Of a stretch of DNA of 64,000 bases, positions 25,787 through 36,690 are shown one piece after another. The notes beneath the pieces are model-generated. The model searched no databases, had not been told where the DNA came from, and saw only the letters and a list, made by a program, of their open reading frames with translations. How positions within the stretch are numbered: the first letter of the stretch is position 1; the number at the start of each line of letters is the position of its first letter. The DNA comes from Mortierella sp. BCC40632 (lineage: Eukaryota; Mortierellomycota; Mortierellomycetes; Mortierellales; Mortierellaceae). The stretch spans positions 346,001-410,000 of the forward strand of contig WAEK01000011.1 in NCBI GenBank assembly GCA_011634665.1, in the 5' to 3' direction. The position numbers and the translations under genes were made by a program.

Positions 25787-26575
25787 ATATGTGTCAAGAA
25801 ACCGAAACACCCTATCATTATAACAAAGCAATTAAAAGCGTTACTCCAGAGCAACCATACAGACTGCTGCCTCTGAAAACTAGACGCATAAGTAAGATTC
25901 GGGAAATCACTTATTGGACAATTTGGTCCTCGAAATCATATACTCTCTCCAGATTCTTGTCCACGGGCACAAATGAGAGAGGAAAATATGACAATCGGCG
26001 CAAAAAAAAAGGGGGGGGAGAGCGTTTATTTTTTTAAGGTCTTCTCCCACGCCAAGAGATTGATCTGTGTCCTGACAAAGTAGCTTCGAGTAGCACCACT
26101 GGTACTACCCTAACGAGGTCCCCGGTTCATTTGTGTGTTACACCAAAAGTCAGAGAGCTGGGAAGAAACGATCTCGCCCAGACCATCCGCGACACAGATC
26201 TCTGACCCTTTGGCTGTAGGATGATGGGTTGCATCTCCTTTCTTTCTTCTGCATAATCCAAGACACCAATTTTGCTCCTTCTCTGTCTCTCTTACTCACT
26301 CTTTCTCCATTCCCAATTTTACTCCACCATCAATTCTCTCGACAATGGGCATTAAGCTTCCAGTCGCACAAGATTGACGATACTGCCGGATTTACCTCCT
26401 CTTCTGTTGCTTTTATTAGTAGTAATATCAATTGGCGCCGTTGAGTGCCTTATTGGTCATTGGTATGTAGCAAATTAGTTTGCTCCGCAAGAGGACTGGA
26501 TGCCCTTCGGGCACGAGGTATCAGGGGAAAAGGTGTAGAGTAATGAGGCAGAGAAAGGGAAAAGTTCCAGTGATG
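25787..26575. other. Convergent 3' region, RIB2 deaminase / mucin-like gene
   Basis: About 790 bp with no supported gene. It includes a short A/G homopolymer pair (about 26001-26020) and CT-rich sequence around 26235-26345. Confidence 0.45.
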
Positions 26576-27826
26576 TCATGAAAGATCAGTAGTTCGATGA
26601 TCGTCATATGGAGGCGGAGGAGGTCTCCTAATCAGTTCCTCATCGTCGATCAAGTCATTCTCCATTTGGGAGTTCTGTCTGGGGGGCTGCCTCCGTCCCA
26701 TACCCACACTATTCCGGTCTCTTCCCCGTGGAAACAGTGGTGGTCTTGACGGCCATTCAGACGCCATGGGCATGGGCGATCCGACGGAAGATGTTGACTC
26801 TGAGCGATCCATGTAAAATATGTCCCTGTTCTGTGGTCGAAACAGTGGTCCTGACACAAAAGAAGGTGCTGTCGGTGGGCGTAAATCAGGGGAAACAGGC
26901 AACAAAAGATTTGGTGGCAAAGATTGGCCCTGTGGTTGTATCAGCAAGGCTGTAGTTCTTTCCAAGGTCCGCATCAGGATCGGCTCTGAAGGGATGGATG
27001 TACTGGCGTGAGTAAGTGGAGGTAACGTCGAAGCTGGGTATTGATAGCGACTATATCGAGACGAAAGGGGGTCTGATGATGCAGAGTATGCTACTGCTGA
27101 CGGATGAGCAAGATAGATGGGGTTCACGTATGGAGAATTATAGTTGGAGCCAGGATCAATATCAAAGAGCCTCTGGTCACTGGTGTGGGGGTGATTGTAG
27201 TGGCAGTGAGAAGTTCCTGACCGCTGTGACTGAGACTGTGATCGAGTCCGATCCAACTTGCGCATCAAGTGCAAGCGATAGCATCCAACCCCTAGAACGA
27301 CGAGTCCGATAGACACAACAATCGATGCTATCATGACAATATTGTCTGCCTGGTTAGAGGAGCGACTCGGTTGGCTATCAGCTGTGGGCGTGTGTGTACC
27401 AAATGTAGTACTTTCGGATGGAAACCCGCCTGCCAGTGTTGTGCCATCTTGCGTGAACCATGGTGAAGTCAAGACTGAAGTTGAAAAAGAACCGCGTGAG
27501 CTAAGAGGGAGCGTAGGGTCCGTCACTGCTGCTGTTGTTGTTGTTGTTGGTATTGATGTAGGCATTTCTGTTGCTGATATCGATGCTGGAGCCAAGGTCA
27601 TTGGCAAGGAAGTCGTATCCCTGGCTGCCGCAGGCTCCAGCGGCCAATTCATAGCAGCAGCTACGGGGACGTGCACTGGTGGTATTACTGGACGACGACG
27701 GCGGGTGGGCGGGCGCTTGGTCCGGACACCGGTTGGGGATGGCAGATAGGAAAACGGTGAAGCTGGAGCAGGCACATGGGTGCGGGTAAGCGGATCATGG
27801 TGGCCGGGCAGTGAGCGAGCGGCCAT
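26576..27826 (-). CDS. Mucin-like single-pass membrane protein
   Basis: A 416-residue open frame of Ser/Thr/Pro-rich sequence (residues 1-160, including a run of threonines near 95). It is followed by one hydrophobic helix (about 163-183, IVMIASIVVSIGLVVLGVG) and a cytoplasmic-type tail. The tail starts with basic residues (HLMRKLDRTRS) and ends in acidic and Pro-rich text (IRRPPPPPYDDH). There is no classical signal peptide at the chosen ATG. Either the helix is a reverse signal anchor, or an upstream exon with the signal is missed. A PPPPYD-like motif near the C-terminus could recruit SH3/WW or ubiquitin-ligase partners. This layout recalls fungal cell-wall stress sensors and SKG6/AXL2-like proteins, but I recognise no specific family. 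Single exon as read. Confidence 0.6.
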   Translation of the reverse strand: MAARSLPGHHDPLTRTHVPAPASPFSYLPSPTGVRTKRPPTRRRRPVIPPVHVPVAAAMNWPLEPAAARDTTSLPMTLAPASISATEMPTSIPTTTTTAAVTDPTLPLSSRGSFSTSVLTSPWFTQDGTTLAGGFPSESTTFGTHTPTADSQPSRSSNQADNIVMIASIVVSIGLVVLGVGCYRLHLMRKLDRTRSQSQSQRSGTSHCHYNHPHTSDQRLFDIDPGSNYNSPYVNPIYLAHPSAVAYSASSDPLSSRYSRYQYPASTLPPLTHASTSIPSEPILMRTLERTTALLIQPQGQSLPPNLLLPVSPDLRPPTAPSFVSGPLFRPQNRDIFYMDRSESTSSVGSPMPMASEWPSRPPLFPRGRDRNSVGMGRRQPPRQNSQMENDLIDDEELIRRPPPPPYDDHRTTDLS

Positions 27827-28044
27827 CGAGAGTGGAGGTATGGGTAACAGAAAGAAGAAGAAGAGAAAGGAGAGTGGGAGAAGGAAAAGAAAGCTAACCT
27901 TGGTTTGTGGATGGCTGCCCTGTTTGCTCCTGGGATCCGTCGCGACTGCTGAGCCCGAATCGGCGTGTGCTTTGCTGTGTCTCCCTTACTACTGGACGAC
28001 TTCACTTCACTGGGCGCCAGGAAGCATCGCTCCCAATGTACATA

Positions 28045-28105
28045 CTCCTCCTCTCTTTCCTCCTCTCTTTCCTCCTCTCTTTCCTCCTCTCTTTCCTCCT
28101 CTATT
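28045..28105. repeat. CT-rich minisatellite
   Basis: Tandem copies of a 12-bp pyrimidine unit (cctcctctcttt-like), about five in a row, between the mucin-like gene and RanBP1. All pyrimidines lie on the plus strand. Confidence 0.8.
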
Positions 28106-28289
28106 CTTCTCTTCTTCTCCTACAAACAACATACCTCCTGCCCACAACCCAGGTAACCCCTGTTGTCGGTCGTCCAAGCTCGACGCCTGTTGTTAGTGCA
28201 CCTGTTGGGCGGAGAAACTGTCATTCTCTCTGCAACAACGGGATGCAGCTAATAAAAAAGTAAAAGCTACAGCCCACCTTGCACGAACT

Positions 28290-28291
<2 letters not shown>

Positions 28292-28330
<39 letters not shown>
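28292..28330. repeat. T39 homopolymer
   Basis: An uninterrupted run of thymines upstream of RanBP1. It could be a remnant of a minus-strand poly(A) tail or a nucleosome-excluding promoter tract. Confidence 0.85.
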
Positions 28331-28331
<1 letters not shown>

Positions 28332-28618
28332 ACCAACGTGGATTTGTCCTCCTCCCCCAGGTGCACGACTTGAACAGTGCCAGCGCGAGAGAGCAATTCA
28401 CTTCTGATTTAAACTCGATCAAGCGGATAATCATCTATGGCACTGATCGCTCCCAAGTTTGAAAGAAGAGAGAGAGCTGGATGACGTCTAAGAATTTTCT
28501 CGAGTCGTAGTAAGTCAGCTCTGTGGACCACGCGAACCCTTTTTTTTTTTTCCACCAGCCAAACAACTCTTTTTGCTTTCCATCACCCACCGATTCACTT
28601 ACAAACTCACCAACCACC

Positions 28619-29075
28619 ATGTCTGACAACTTCGAGAACGATAAGGTCGTCGTAAGTGCCGCGTCTCATTCGACCTTCTTTTGGCCCATGGCTGCTGGCT
28701 CCTCACAGATCTACTGCAACATTCACTGGAATGTGAATCCTAACTGCGAATGGGCGCATGGATGGACAAATGCTCTTTGCTGAGCAGTTAAGGGAACAAG
28801 CAATAGTGAAAGAGGAGAGTAGAAAAAAAAAATATACAATTAAGATGGCAGGAGGATGGCTATTGGAGAGACGAACACCTCATTTATGGCTACTGTCTCT
28901 TTGGTCGCTGTCTCTTTTGATTACTGCCTCTCTATTTCAGGATAGCATCCTTCTAGATGCTTCGCTGGGTTGGGAGCTCATCGCCACCATACCCTGAAAA
29001 GTCATCTGGACAATCACAGGACCTTATTGCATGGAGTCATGCGAATGAGATATAAACTTTTGTCGTTGGTCTAGC

Positions 29076-29169
<94 letters not shown>

Positions 29170-30325
29170 AAAGAGACAGTGCATTCATGCTCTTCTGTGG
29201 TATGAGTTGCTCCTTGGCAACAAGCCTGCGTACCACTATGATTGCTCTGCCAACCTTTTGTATTATTGAGCCATTGAATCGTCTATCGAGGTTTGACTTC
29301 TCTGGAATAGATACTACTATTGAGAGTTGAGAAAGGAAGGGGATAAAAGGCTCTTCCTGAATCCATCCTCTGCGCCAGCTTTGTCAGTATTGCACTTTAT
29401 TAAAGTGCTGACATCATTCCACTATACCTATGAAGCATGGAATCTAACCAAGTTCATTTTCCATGTATTTGCTTTTGGGCATTTGATAGGAGGAGGAATC
29501 CCAGGTCCAGTTCGAACCCGTCATCAAGCTCGATGCTGTCGAGGTCAAGACCCATGAAGAGGATGAGGAGCCTATTTTCAAGATGTAAGACCTGCTTATT
29601 GCATATTGCACCAGATGCAAAGGACTACTTTACATTGGAAAGCTCTGCTAACACTCTTGTCTTTGATATCCCTACGATGTCAGGCGTGCCAAGCTCTTCC
29701 GCTATGCCAAGGAAACTAAGGAGTGGAAGGAGCGTGGAACCGGTGATGTCCGTCTTATGAAGCACAAGGAGTCCAAGAAGATCCGTGTTTTGATGCGCCG
29801 TGACCAAACCTTGAAGATTTGTGCGAACCACTATAGTAAGTATCTGTTAATCGCTCTAAATATCGTTTCGGCCTGGCTACCTTGGCTCGCAGAAGAATCC
29901 TATTAACCAATAGCTTTGCCCCTTACTCTGTATCACACCTATGCCAACGCTATACTACTGACAAAACCCGATCACTTCAACATTAATCACTTTGAACGAC
30001 ATGTTCGATAGTCACCTCGGACATGAAGTTGGCACCCAATATTGGATCGGACCGCTCTTGGGTCTGGAATGTCATTTCGGATGCCTCGGATGCCTCGGAG
30101 AAGTTTGAGGGTCCTCAGACTCTGGCTATCCGATTCGCCAACTCTGAAAACGCCGAAGAGTTCAAGATCGCCTTTGAGAATGCCCAGAAGCACAATAGCC
30201 AGCTGTCGAACAAGAAGTCCGACGCACAGGATGAGGAGGAGAAGAAGGAGGAGAAGAAGGAGGAGGTGAAGAAGGAGGAGGAGAAGGAGGAGAAGAAGGA
30301 GGAGAAGAAAGAAGAGTCTGCATAA
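28619..30325 (+). CDS. Ran-binding protein 1 (RanBP1/Yrb1)
   Basis: This cytosolic cofactor binds Ran-GTP and helps RanGAP release it from export complexes. Exons are 28619-28651, 29490-29584, 29684-29835 and 30012-30325 (197 residues). The Ran-binding domain spans about residues 15-150. Motifs are [70 protein letters not shown] and [15 protein letters not shown]. The C-terminus is a Glu/Lys-rich tail of about 45 residues. Intron 1 is 838 bp and holds an A60 plus (GA)n block. Introns 2 and 3 are 99 and 176 bp. The phase of each junction is consistent. The gene converges on DBP10. Confidence 0.95.
29077..29163. repeat. A60-(GA)13 simple repeat inside RanBP1 intron 1
   Basis: An uninterrupted run of about 60 adenines is followed directly by about 13 GA dinucleotides. 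The structure resembles an inserted retroelement tail with a microsatellite grown at its end. Confidence 0.9.
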
Positions 30326-30528
30326 ATAACCCTCTATTCCGCCGTTTCTGAAAAACTGGAATAAACCCCTCTCCCGTGGGATCAATAAAGCGAGTCTCTA
30401 AATCATATTATTACTTTCGTGCGGCCTTTCTTTTCGTCCTTCTCGACGCTCTAATGAGCAAGATTGTATATTTTATTTTATTGACATGGTTGAGATTTAT
30501 AGCGGGAGAGTGATAACAATGGTTACTC

Positions 30529-33500
30529 TCAGCGCCTCTTTCCACCTCGTCCACGACCTCTGGATCCTCCACGAGCTTTGGATCCACCCCGAGCGAATTT
30601 GGAGCCCTTGTGACGGCCAGTCTTTTCGCGTCTCTGCTCTTTGGCCAAACGCTCTTTGGCAATGGCGGTCGAGGTTTTGAGCTCGGAGCGCACCTTGCCT
30701 CCTCTGCCACCTCTTCCTCCAGCTGCTCCACCGCGTCCACCGCGTCCACCGCGTCCACCACTTCCACCACTTCCACCTTCCTGTTGCTGTTGCTTCTCTT
30801 CAAATTTGGCTCGTTTGACCTTGCGCTCGTATCCAAGGGCAAGAGGATCAAGAGGTTTAGCATCCTCCATCCTAGTATGTCGAAATCTCTTGGCTGCAAG
30901 ACTTGCCTTCGATGAAGGAAGCTCCATCTCTCCTGCGCGTGGAAGGTTGGTCTTGGTCTTATGTTGCCAGTCTGCAAATCGACCCGATTTGAACGAAGCA
31001 GAGATCTTGTTGCCAGACTCGGTGGTGATTAACTTCTTGTTGTCCGCTCCAATACCTGTGCCTCGGACAAACTTTTTCTTCTTTGCATCCCACCGAACAG
31101 TGTTCTTCGTCCTAGCCATAGTCTCGCGCTCATCTCCATTCATGTCCATAGTCGCATTCTGAGCCTGCTCCAGGAACGAGCCCGAGGTATTGACCATCGA
31201 ATATCCCCGCTCCGTGTTCGTGTCCTGGGGGGTGTGTGACATATAGAAATCTTCATCTCTGAAGCTAGTTGGCTTTTCTTTCTTCTTGGAAGTTGTCGTG
31301 CTCAACGATGATCTTGATGAACTAGACTCTGCACGTTTCTTGGCCGACCCAATTGTCTTCTTGAATACACCCTCAAGGTCTGCTTCTGAAGCGTCGGGTC
31401 CCAGGGACAATGATTCACCTTCGCTAGTAGATGATGAAGACGCTCCTGTTGCTACCTGGTCACTCTCACCAGGGAACAAGTTAACGCTCAAACCAGCTTT
31501 GCGTTGCCGGTTCACTGTGATTTGTTTATCAACTGCACCTCGACGTGTCTTCATAACGTTCGAGGCGATAGTCGCACCTTTGATGCCACGCTGCCCAAAC
31601 TCAAAGATTGTTTCGGCAGGCCTAAAGTTGGAAATGGATGCGACCAAGTTGACCCGCTGCTTTTCTTGCTCATTCACAGTGTTCGCGAATAGAGGGCTTA
31701 GCTCTGCATACTGATCCATCTCCGCAATCTCCTTGGCTCTCTTGTAACTCTCTGGAGCAGCTGAAGGACGAGATTTACAGTAGAGTCGATATCCATTCAC
31801 GGACACTCCACGGAGCGCCTCTAGATTTGTATCGCCTAAAACATGAGTCTTGACCCATTCACTATCATCTTCAAGTGAACTTGCTGGAAGACCACCAATT
31901 ACAACGTCGGTTGTGTAGTCTGCCTGCTGACCATTTTGCGACAGCGTCGATGTTCCCACAACCATCTTGCGAGATAAAAACATCTGTAGATCAACCAGGT
32001 AAGGCAGCTCATCCGTGGTAACAAGCGAATAGGCCCATCCCTTTTTACCAGCTCTTGCTGTTCGTCCAACACGATGGATAAAGACCTTGGAGTTATCGAC
32101 AAAGTCGTAGTTGATGACATTCTCAAGAACTGGGATATCAATACCACGGGCTGCAACGTCTGTGACAACCAAAAGATTAGTGTAGCCCTTCCGGAAGCGA
32201 TCAATTTGAATCTTGCGTGCCGTTTGGTCGAGAGAGCCATAGATGTACGAGACTTGGTAGCCAGCTTTCTCAAGGATATTGGATATGTACTCAACATGAT
32301 GCTTTGTAGAGACGAATACAATAGTCTGACGCTCCGTTGCAGCTGATTTCTCTTCCCTGGTGACACGTTTGCGCTTCTTCGAGTTTCTGTCGGAGGATTC
32401 GTCGTGCTCAAACTTGAGTCCTGTGTCCATAGGCAGCTCGATAACATCACGAAGCAGGGTCAAAAGAGCTGCCTCCTTGTCCAGTTGCTTCACGTTGAAG
32501 AATGCCATCTAGGTTTTATCAGAATTTTTATTAATGGTGCTTGACCTGTTAATAAATGTTGAAGAACTAACGGAGGTTTCTTTCCACAATAAATCGTAGA
32601 TAATCAACAGCCTTCTCACCTCGAGGTCTTTACTGATCTTGGTATCCACATCCAAGCGCACAAGTGTCGGTTCCTGAAGACCGGCCTTGGCAAAATCAAC
32701 CAAAAGCTTTGGAAGCGTGGCTGAAAAGAGAAGTGTCTGACGAGATGATGGCAACCTCTGCAGAATCTCGTGCAGTTGAATCTCAAATCCCATTTCGAAA
32801 AGGCTATCGCCACAAATTGAAAGCCGCGAGTCAAAAGATGCCGTTAGATGTTTGGTCAGTAATTCAGGATCGCGTTCCAGTAGTGACCAAGACATGTTTA
32901 AGCAAAGACGGGATATGATTCCCTACCGATCAGCTTCATCAAAGCAGATATACTGAACGCTCTTCAAATCCAGATCCATTTCGACAATCAAATGCAAGAG
33001 ACGACCTGGAGTTGCAATAAGACTAAAGTGTCATTCAAATGAACGACATAGGCCTATTAGCATTGGTGTGGTGGCTTAAAACATGTCATAGCAATCAAAG
33101 GTATACAATTGGAATGAACATACATGTCCGGGTTGGCGGCCAGCATAGCAAACTGCTCCTCAAGACTGTCACCTCCAACAAGAATACAGCTCCTCAGGTC
33201 GGAGTACTTGCACAGCTCTTTACAGACCTTTTGCGTCTGCATTGCCAACTCACGAGACGGAGACATAATAACCGCACGAGCGCCAACCTTTGCAGAGTGA
33301 GTTTTGAGTTTTTCTAACATGGGGATTAAGAATGCTGCTGTCTTTCCTGATCCTGTACGAGCCATACCGACTACATCGCCACCTTCCATGATCAGAGGAA
33401 TACACTTGCGCTGAATTGGAGTTGGCACCTTAAATCCTTTTTGGATAATAGCCTTGTAGACAGGAAAACTCAAGCCTAACATAGATCAGCAATAAAAACG

Positions 33501-34037
33501 ACATTGTGCCCCGTGTTAAGAGAGTTGATCTGATAATAGGATGGCTAAAGCTTTCAGTATTGACCGACATACCCATAGACTGAAATCCGCCTGACTTTTT
33601 GTGCTTCTTGTTCGCTGCCTGTGAGAAGCCCGACGGCAGAATAAGTAATGTTAGTATTAGTCAAAGATATGCTTTTCACCCAGCGCAGTCAAGGCGCTCA
33701 TGGTCACAACATAGAAATAGGCGTGAAGACTCACCATATTGGCATGAGCAATGAACTCTTCCTCTTCTTCGATGCTCCCACCCATCAGGTCATCCAAGTC
33801 CATGCCAGCGACCAAAGGCTTTTTCTTAGGAACAAGTGAATCGAGGATGTCCATGTTATCGCCATCAGAGTCGCTCATGGCCACCTCTTCGAAATCCGAG
33901 TTGTCCTCCTGGTCATCTTTCTTGTTTCCTTTTCTGCGGTAATGCCCTCCTTTGCTGTTGCTGCCGCTCTTGGAGGATCCCGAGGGCTTTGCTACCTTTG
34001 CACCTTTGGCAGCCTTAGCTGCTGCAAGCTTTGCCAT
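30529..34037 (-). CDS. DBP10: DEAD-box RNA helicase DBP10 (DDX54)
   Basis: A nucleolar ATP-dependent helicase for 60S ribosomal subunit assembly. Minus-strand exons are 34037-33735, 33618-33573, 33475-33124, 33022-32927, 32803-32620 and 32508-30529, giving 986 residues (yeast Dbp10 has 995). The Q motif region reads [18 protein letters not shown]. Motif I is ARTGSGKT, Ia PSRELAMQT, Ib TPGR, II DEAD followed by RLFEMGF, III SATLP. Motifs IV-VI include [25 protein letters not shown] and [15 protein letters not shown]10CT domain follows ([28 protein letters not shown]). The C-terminus is Gly/Arg-rich (GGRGGRGG repeats) and basic, as in nucleolar helicases. The N-terminus is basic then acidic. 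Divergent from TIM50 across 254 bp. Confidence 0.96.
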
Positions 34038-34125
34038 TTGTGCACGTTCTTTAGAATAAAGGGTTGTTCTCGAGTGGCCAGTTGGAGTCCCAACAGTAAA
34101 GTAGAACGTGGTATCCAGTCAAAGG

Positions 34126-34154
34126 AAAAAAAAAAAAAAAAAAAAAAAAAAAAA
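34126..34154. repeat. Poly(A) tract in DBP10-TIM50 divergent promoter
   Basis: About 29 adenines on the plus strand in the 254-bp gap between two divergent start codons. Such tracts often exclude nucleosomes in fungal promoters. A retroelement-tail origin is the alternative. Confidence 0.8.
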
Positions 34155-34291
34155 GCAAAATGTTTACGACGGACTGTCGTCTGTTCTAAAAGCCACATAC
34201 CTATTCCTCCCGCGAACACCAAAGAACAAGCTCGTTTTCTCCATCGACTCCCCCACGACCCTTCTCACTCAAGGAGCATTTGACAATCTCA

Positions 34292-36091
34292 ATGGCGTCG
34301 TTTGCACGATTCTCACGGGCCATGAGGCCCTTGGCTAATGCTCGCCTGTCGCCTTCATGGGCTGCCCGACGCACATTTACCACTCCTGCATCGACCCCAG
34401 CCTCTGGCCAGCCTCTCAAAGGCCTTGCCTCCGAGGCTCTCGCTCAGAAAACTGGCCATGCCCCTACACAGCCAACAGCACCCAAGGGCAAGAACAAGCC
34501 TTCGAAAGTCGAGAAGACCCCAACCAGCCCCTTTGTCTACGCGTTCTATGGCGTTGCCGGAGCTGGAGTTCTCGGAGGAGCCTATGCCATCGGTACGGTA
34601 CCTTCATATTCAACCCCTGTCAACCCTCCGAGGTACGGAATCCTTCTCTGAAGATCAATCAATTAACATGCTTTCTTGGACTTTGGTTCATGCTGTGGAT
34701 AGGTGCCCCATACCCGGATGAGGAAGGTATGCAGGATAAAGAGAAGCATCCTGATGAGGGATTTTTGGATGGCTTTGTCCGTCGTGCCAAGGAGCGCTAC
34801 GAGGCCATGCATACAAAGATGTCTGATCCCATCTGGGACAAGTTGTTGCCGGATCCACTACCTGCCCCTTACCAACAGCCTTATACTCTTGTCATCAACC
34901 TTGACAACACTTTAATTCATTCGACCTGGGACAAGGAGCATGGTTGGAGAGTCGCCAAGCGCCCAGGAGCAGAATACTTCTTGGCCTATCTCTTCCAACA
35001 TTACGAGATTGTCATTTTCACTACTCAGAATGCCGAGGTAAGTTCCAAGAGCTCACTCATAGCTTTTCCCTTTGTGTGCGGGTATTTGCGAATGCTAGGA
35101 GATTAATTCCGAGGTATTATCTCCTACTCTGACCATTTCTACAGACAGCGACCCGTATCTTGGAGAAGTTGGATCCCTATCAGTATGCGCCATACCGCCT
35201 ATTCAAGGAAAGCACACGCTATATTGACGGAAAGCATGTCAAGGATCTCTCGCACTTGAACCGCGATCTGTCCAAGGTTATTATCATGGACTCCAACCCT
35301 GACGCATACTCTCTCCAGCCTGAGAACTCCATCGCCTTGAAGCCATGGACTGGAGATCCAAATGACACTGAACTTGTCGCTATGATTCCTTTCTTGGAGA
35401 GTAAGTCACATTTACATTTGCTACCACCAATGCCTCCGATTATGAAAGGTTGCAGTGGCTAATCCTATTCACCCCCTTCTTAATCATAAACAACTATCAG
35501 CTCTTGCACTGACCGAGGTAGAGGATGTGCGTGCGCCTTTGGCCAAGTTCCGGGGTACGGATATCCCAGTAGCTTTCGCCAAATGGGAAGAGGACCTGAA
35601 GGAGCAAATGCGTCTCCAGTGGGAGGAGGAGCAGAAGCAAAAGAAGGGAAAGGGCTTGGGCATGTTCAGAATGGGTTCGCAGCAGCAGGAACAGCCGCCT
35701 GTTCCTTTGTTCGAGATGCAGCGCCAACAGTTCCAGGAGCACTTTAAGCGCACCCACAAGGCTGTTGAGGAAGAAGCTGCAGCAAATTTGAAGAAGCAGA
35801 AAGAACTGGAGGCCAAGATTAAGGAGATGAAGGTCTCTGTCTGGGACTTCATGACCAAGGTAAGAAAGACAGTAGATAGTGAGCAAAATGGAACAGATAT
35901 CATACTAGTACAAGTTTGGCACAGAGACTAATGCGGTTTAATATTCTTTCCTCCTCCTGCTGTCTATCATTTAAACTTAATAGGGTGGCCCTGACCCAGC
36001 AGCATTGGCAGCAATGATGGACGAGATCTCGTCGGAAGAGGGTACAAAGACCGCTGAGTCGCCCGCAGAGGCTTCGACTGCTTCTCCATGA
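34292..36091 (+). CDS. TIM50: Mitochondrial import translocase receptor TIM50
   Basis: This inner-membrane receptor of the TIM23 complex hands presequence proteins to the channel. Exons are 34292-34592, 34703-35037, 35145-35400, 35501-35859 and 35984-36091 (452 residues; yeast 476). The N-terminus is an Arg/Ser/Ala-rich presequence (to about residue 30). The single membrane helix is at 81-101 ([21 protein letters not shown]). The intermembrane-space FCP1/CTD-phosphatase-like domain begins at [20 protein letters not shown] and continues [40 protein letters not shown] and ALKPWTGD. The first Asp of the phosphatase DxDxT is Asn-Leu-Asp-Asn-Thr here, so only one Asp is present. That fits the enzymatically inactive Tim50 group. 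A Gln/Glu/Lys-rich C-terminal coiled stretch follows. Confidence 0.95.
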
Positions 36092-36690
36092 AATGACTAG
36101 AGCTGGTGGCTGTGTGTGGAATCGAGTAAAGGAGCACTAGGCAACGCCCCCCACTCCTTGTCTCAATTATTTAGATTGTCTTGTGGATGAGATAAAGACA
36201 GGCCGCTTTGTATATTAGAACTTTGCCCCGGGAAGAAGCTAATTAGATCCATACGTGGAGCTAGACTATGCGTGTGTGTGCTTGTGTGTGGTTGCACAAC
36301 ATTGCGAGAGGCGCCATTGCAGGGAACTACTTGCCGATGCCTTGGCTGCAGACCATTCAGAACCTTGATTATGCGCTACCGACAAGACTACTTTCGGAGT
36401 GGAGAGAGAGAGAGAGGAAAGAGAAAGAGGTGCAGGGGCACTAATAGACGTCATTGACACGGGGCCCCAATGGCGGCTTTGGTCCATATCACGGGCAAGG
36501 TTGATTTAGACTGGAGGACAAAGCACTCAAGGACTCACGTCGTTATTTTTATTCCATCCACCCCATTCTCTTTCCTCTCCTCTCTCTCTTCTTCTAACTT
36601 GCATTTCCTTTCATTCTTTCCTTCCCTTGCTCTGTCCATCCACTTTACATATTCCTGCCTGCGCCTTCCACATCACACCACGCTAGGACC
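36092..36690. other. Intergenic, TIM50 3' end and AVT gene promoter/leader
   Basis: About 600 bp. It contains a purine-rich (GA)n stretch near 36400 and CT-rich leader sequence from about 36560. No other gene. Confidence 0.45.

Larger units (their letters stand above)
27827..28618. other. Divergent intergenic region, mucin-like gene / RanBP1
   Basis: About 790 bp. It contains a pyrimidine minisatellite (28045-28105) and a T39 tract (28292-28330). The RanBP1 leader is T- and C-rich. No gene seen. Confidence 0.5.

Noticed and set aside
30610..31162. Open frames antisense to DBP10 C-terminus (Ser/Thr or Pro runs)
   Set aside because: They are reverse readings of the Gly/Arg-rich repeat and helicase C-terminus.
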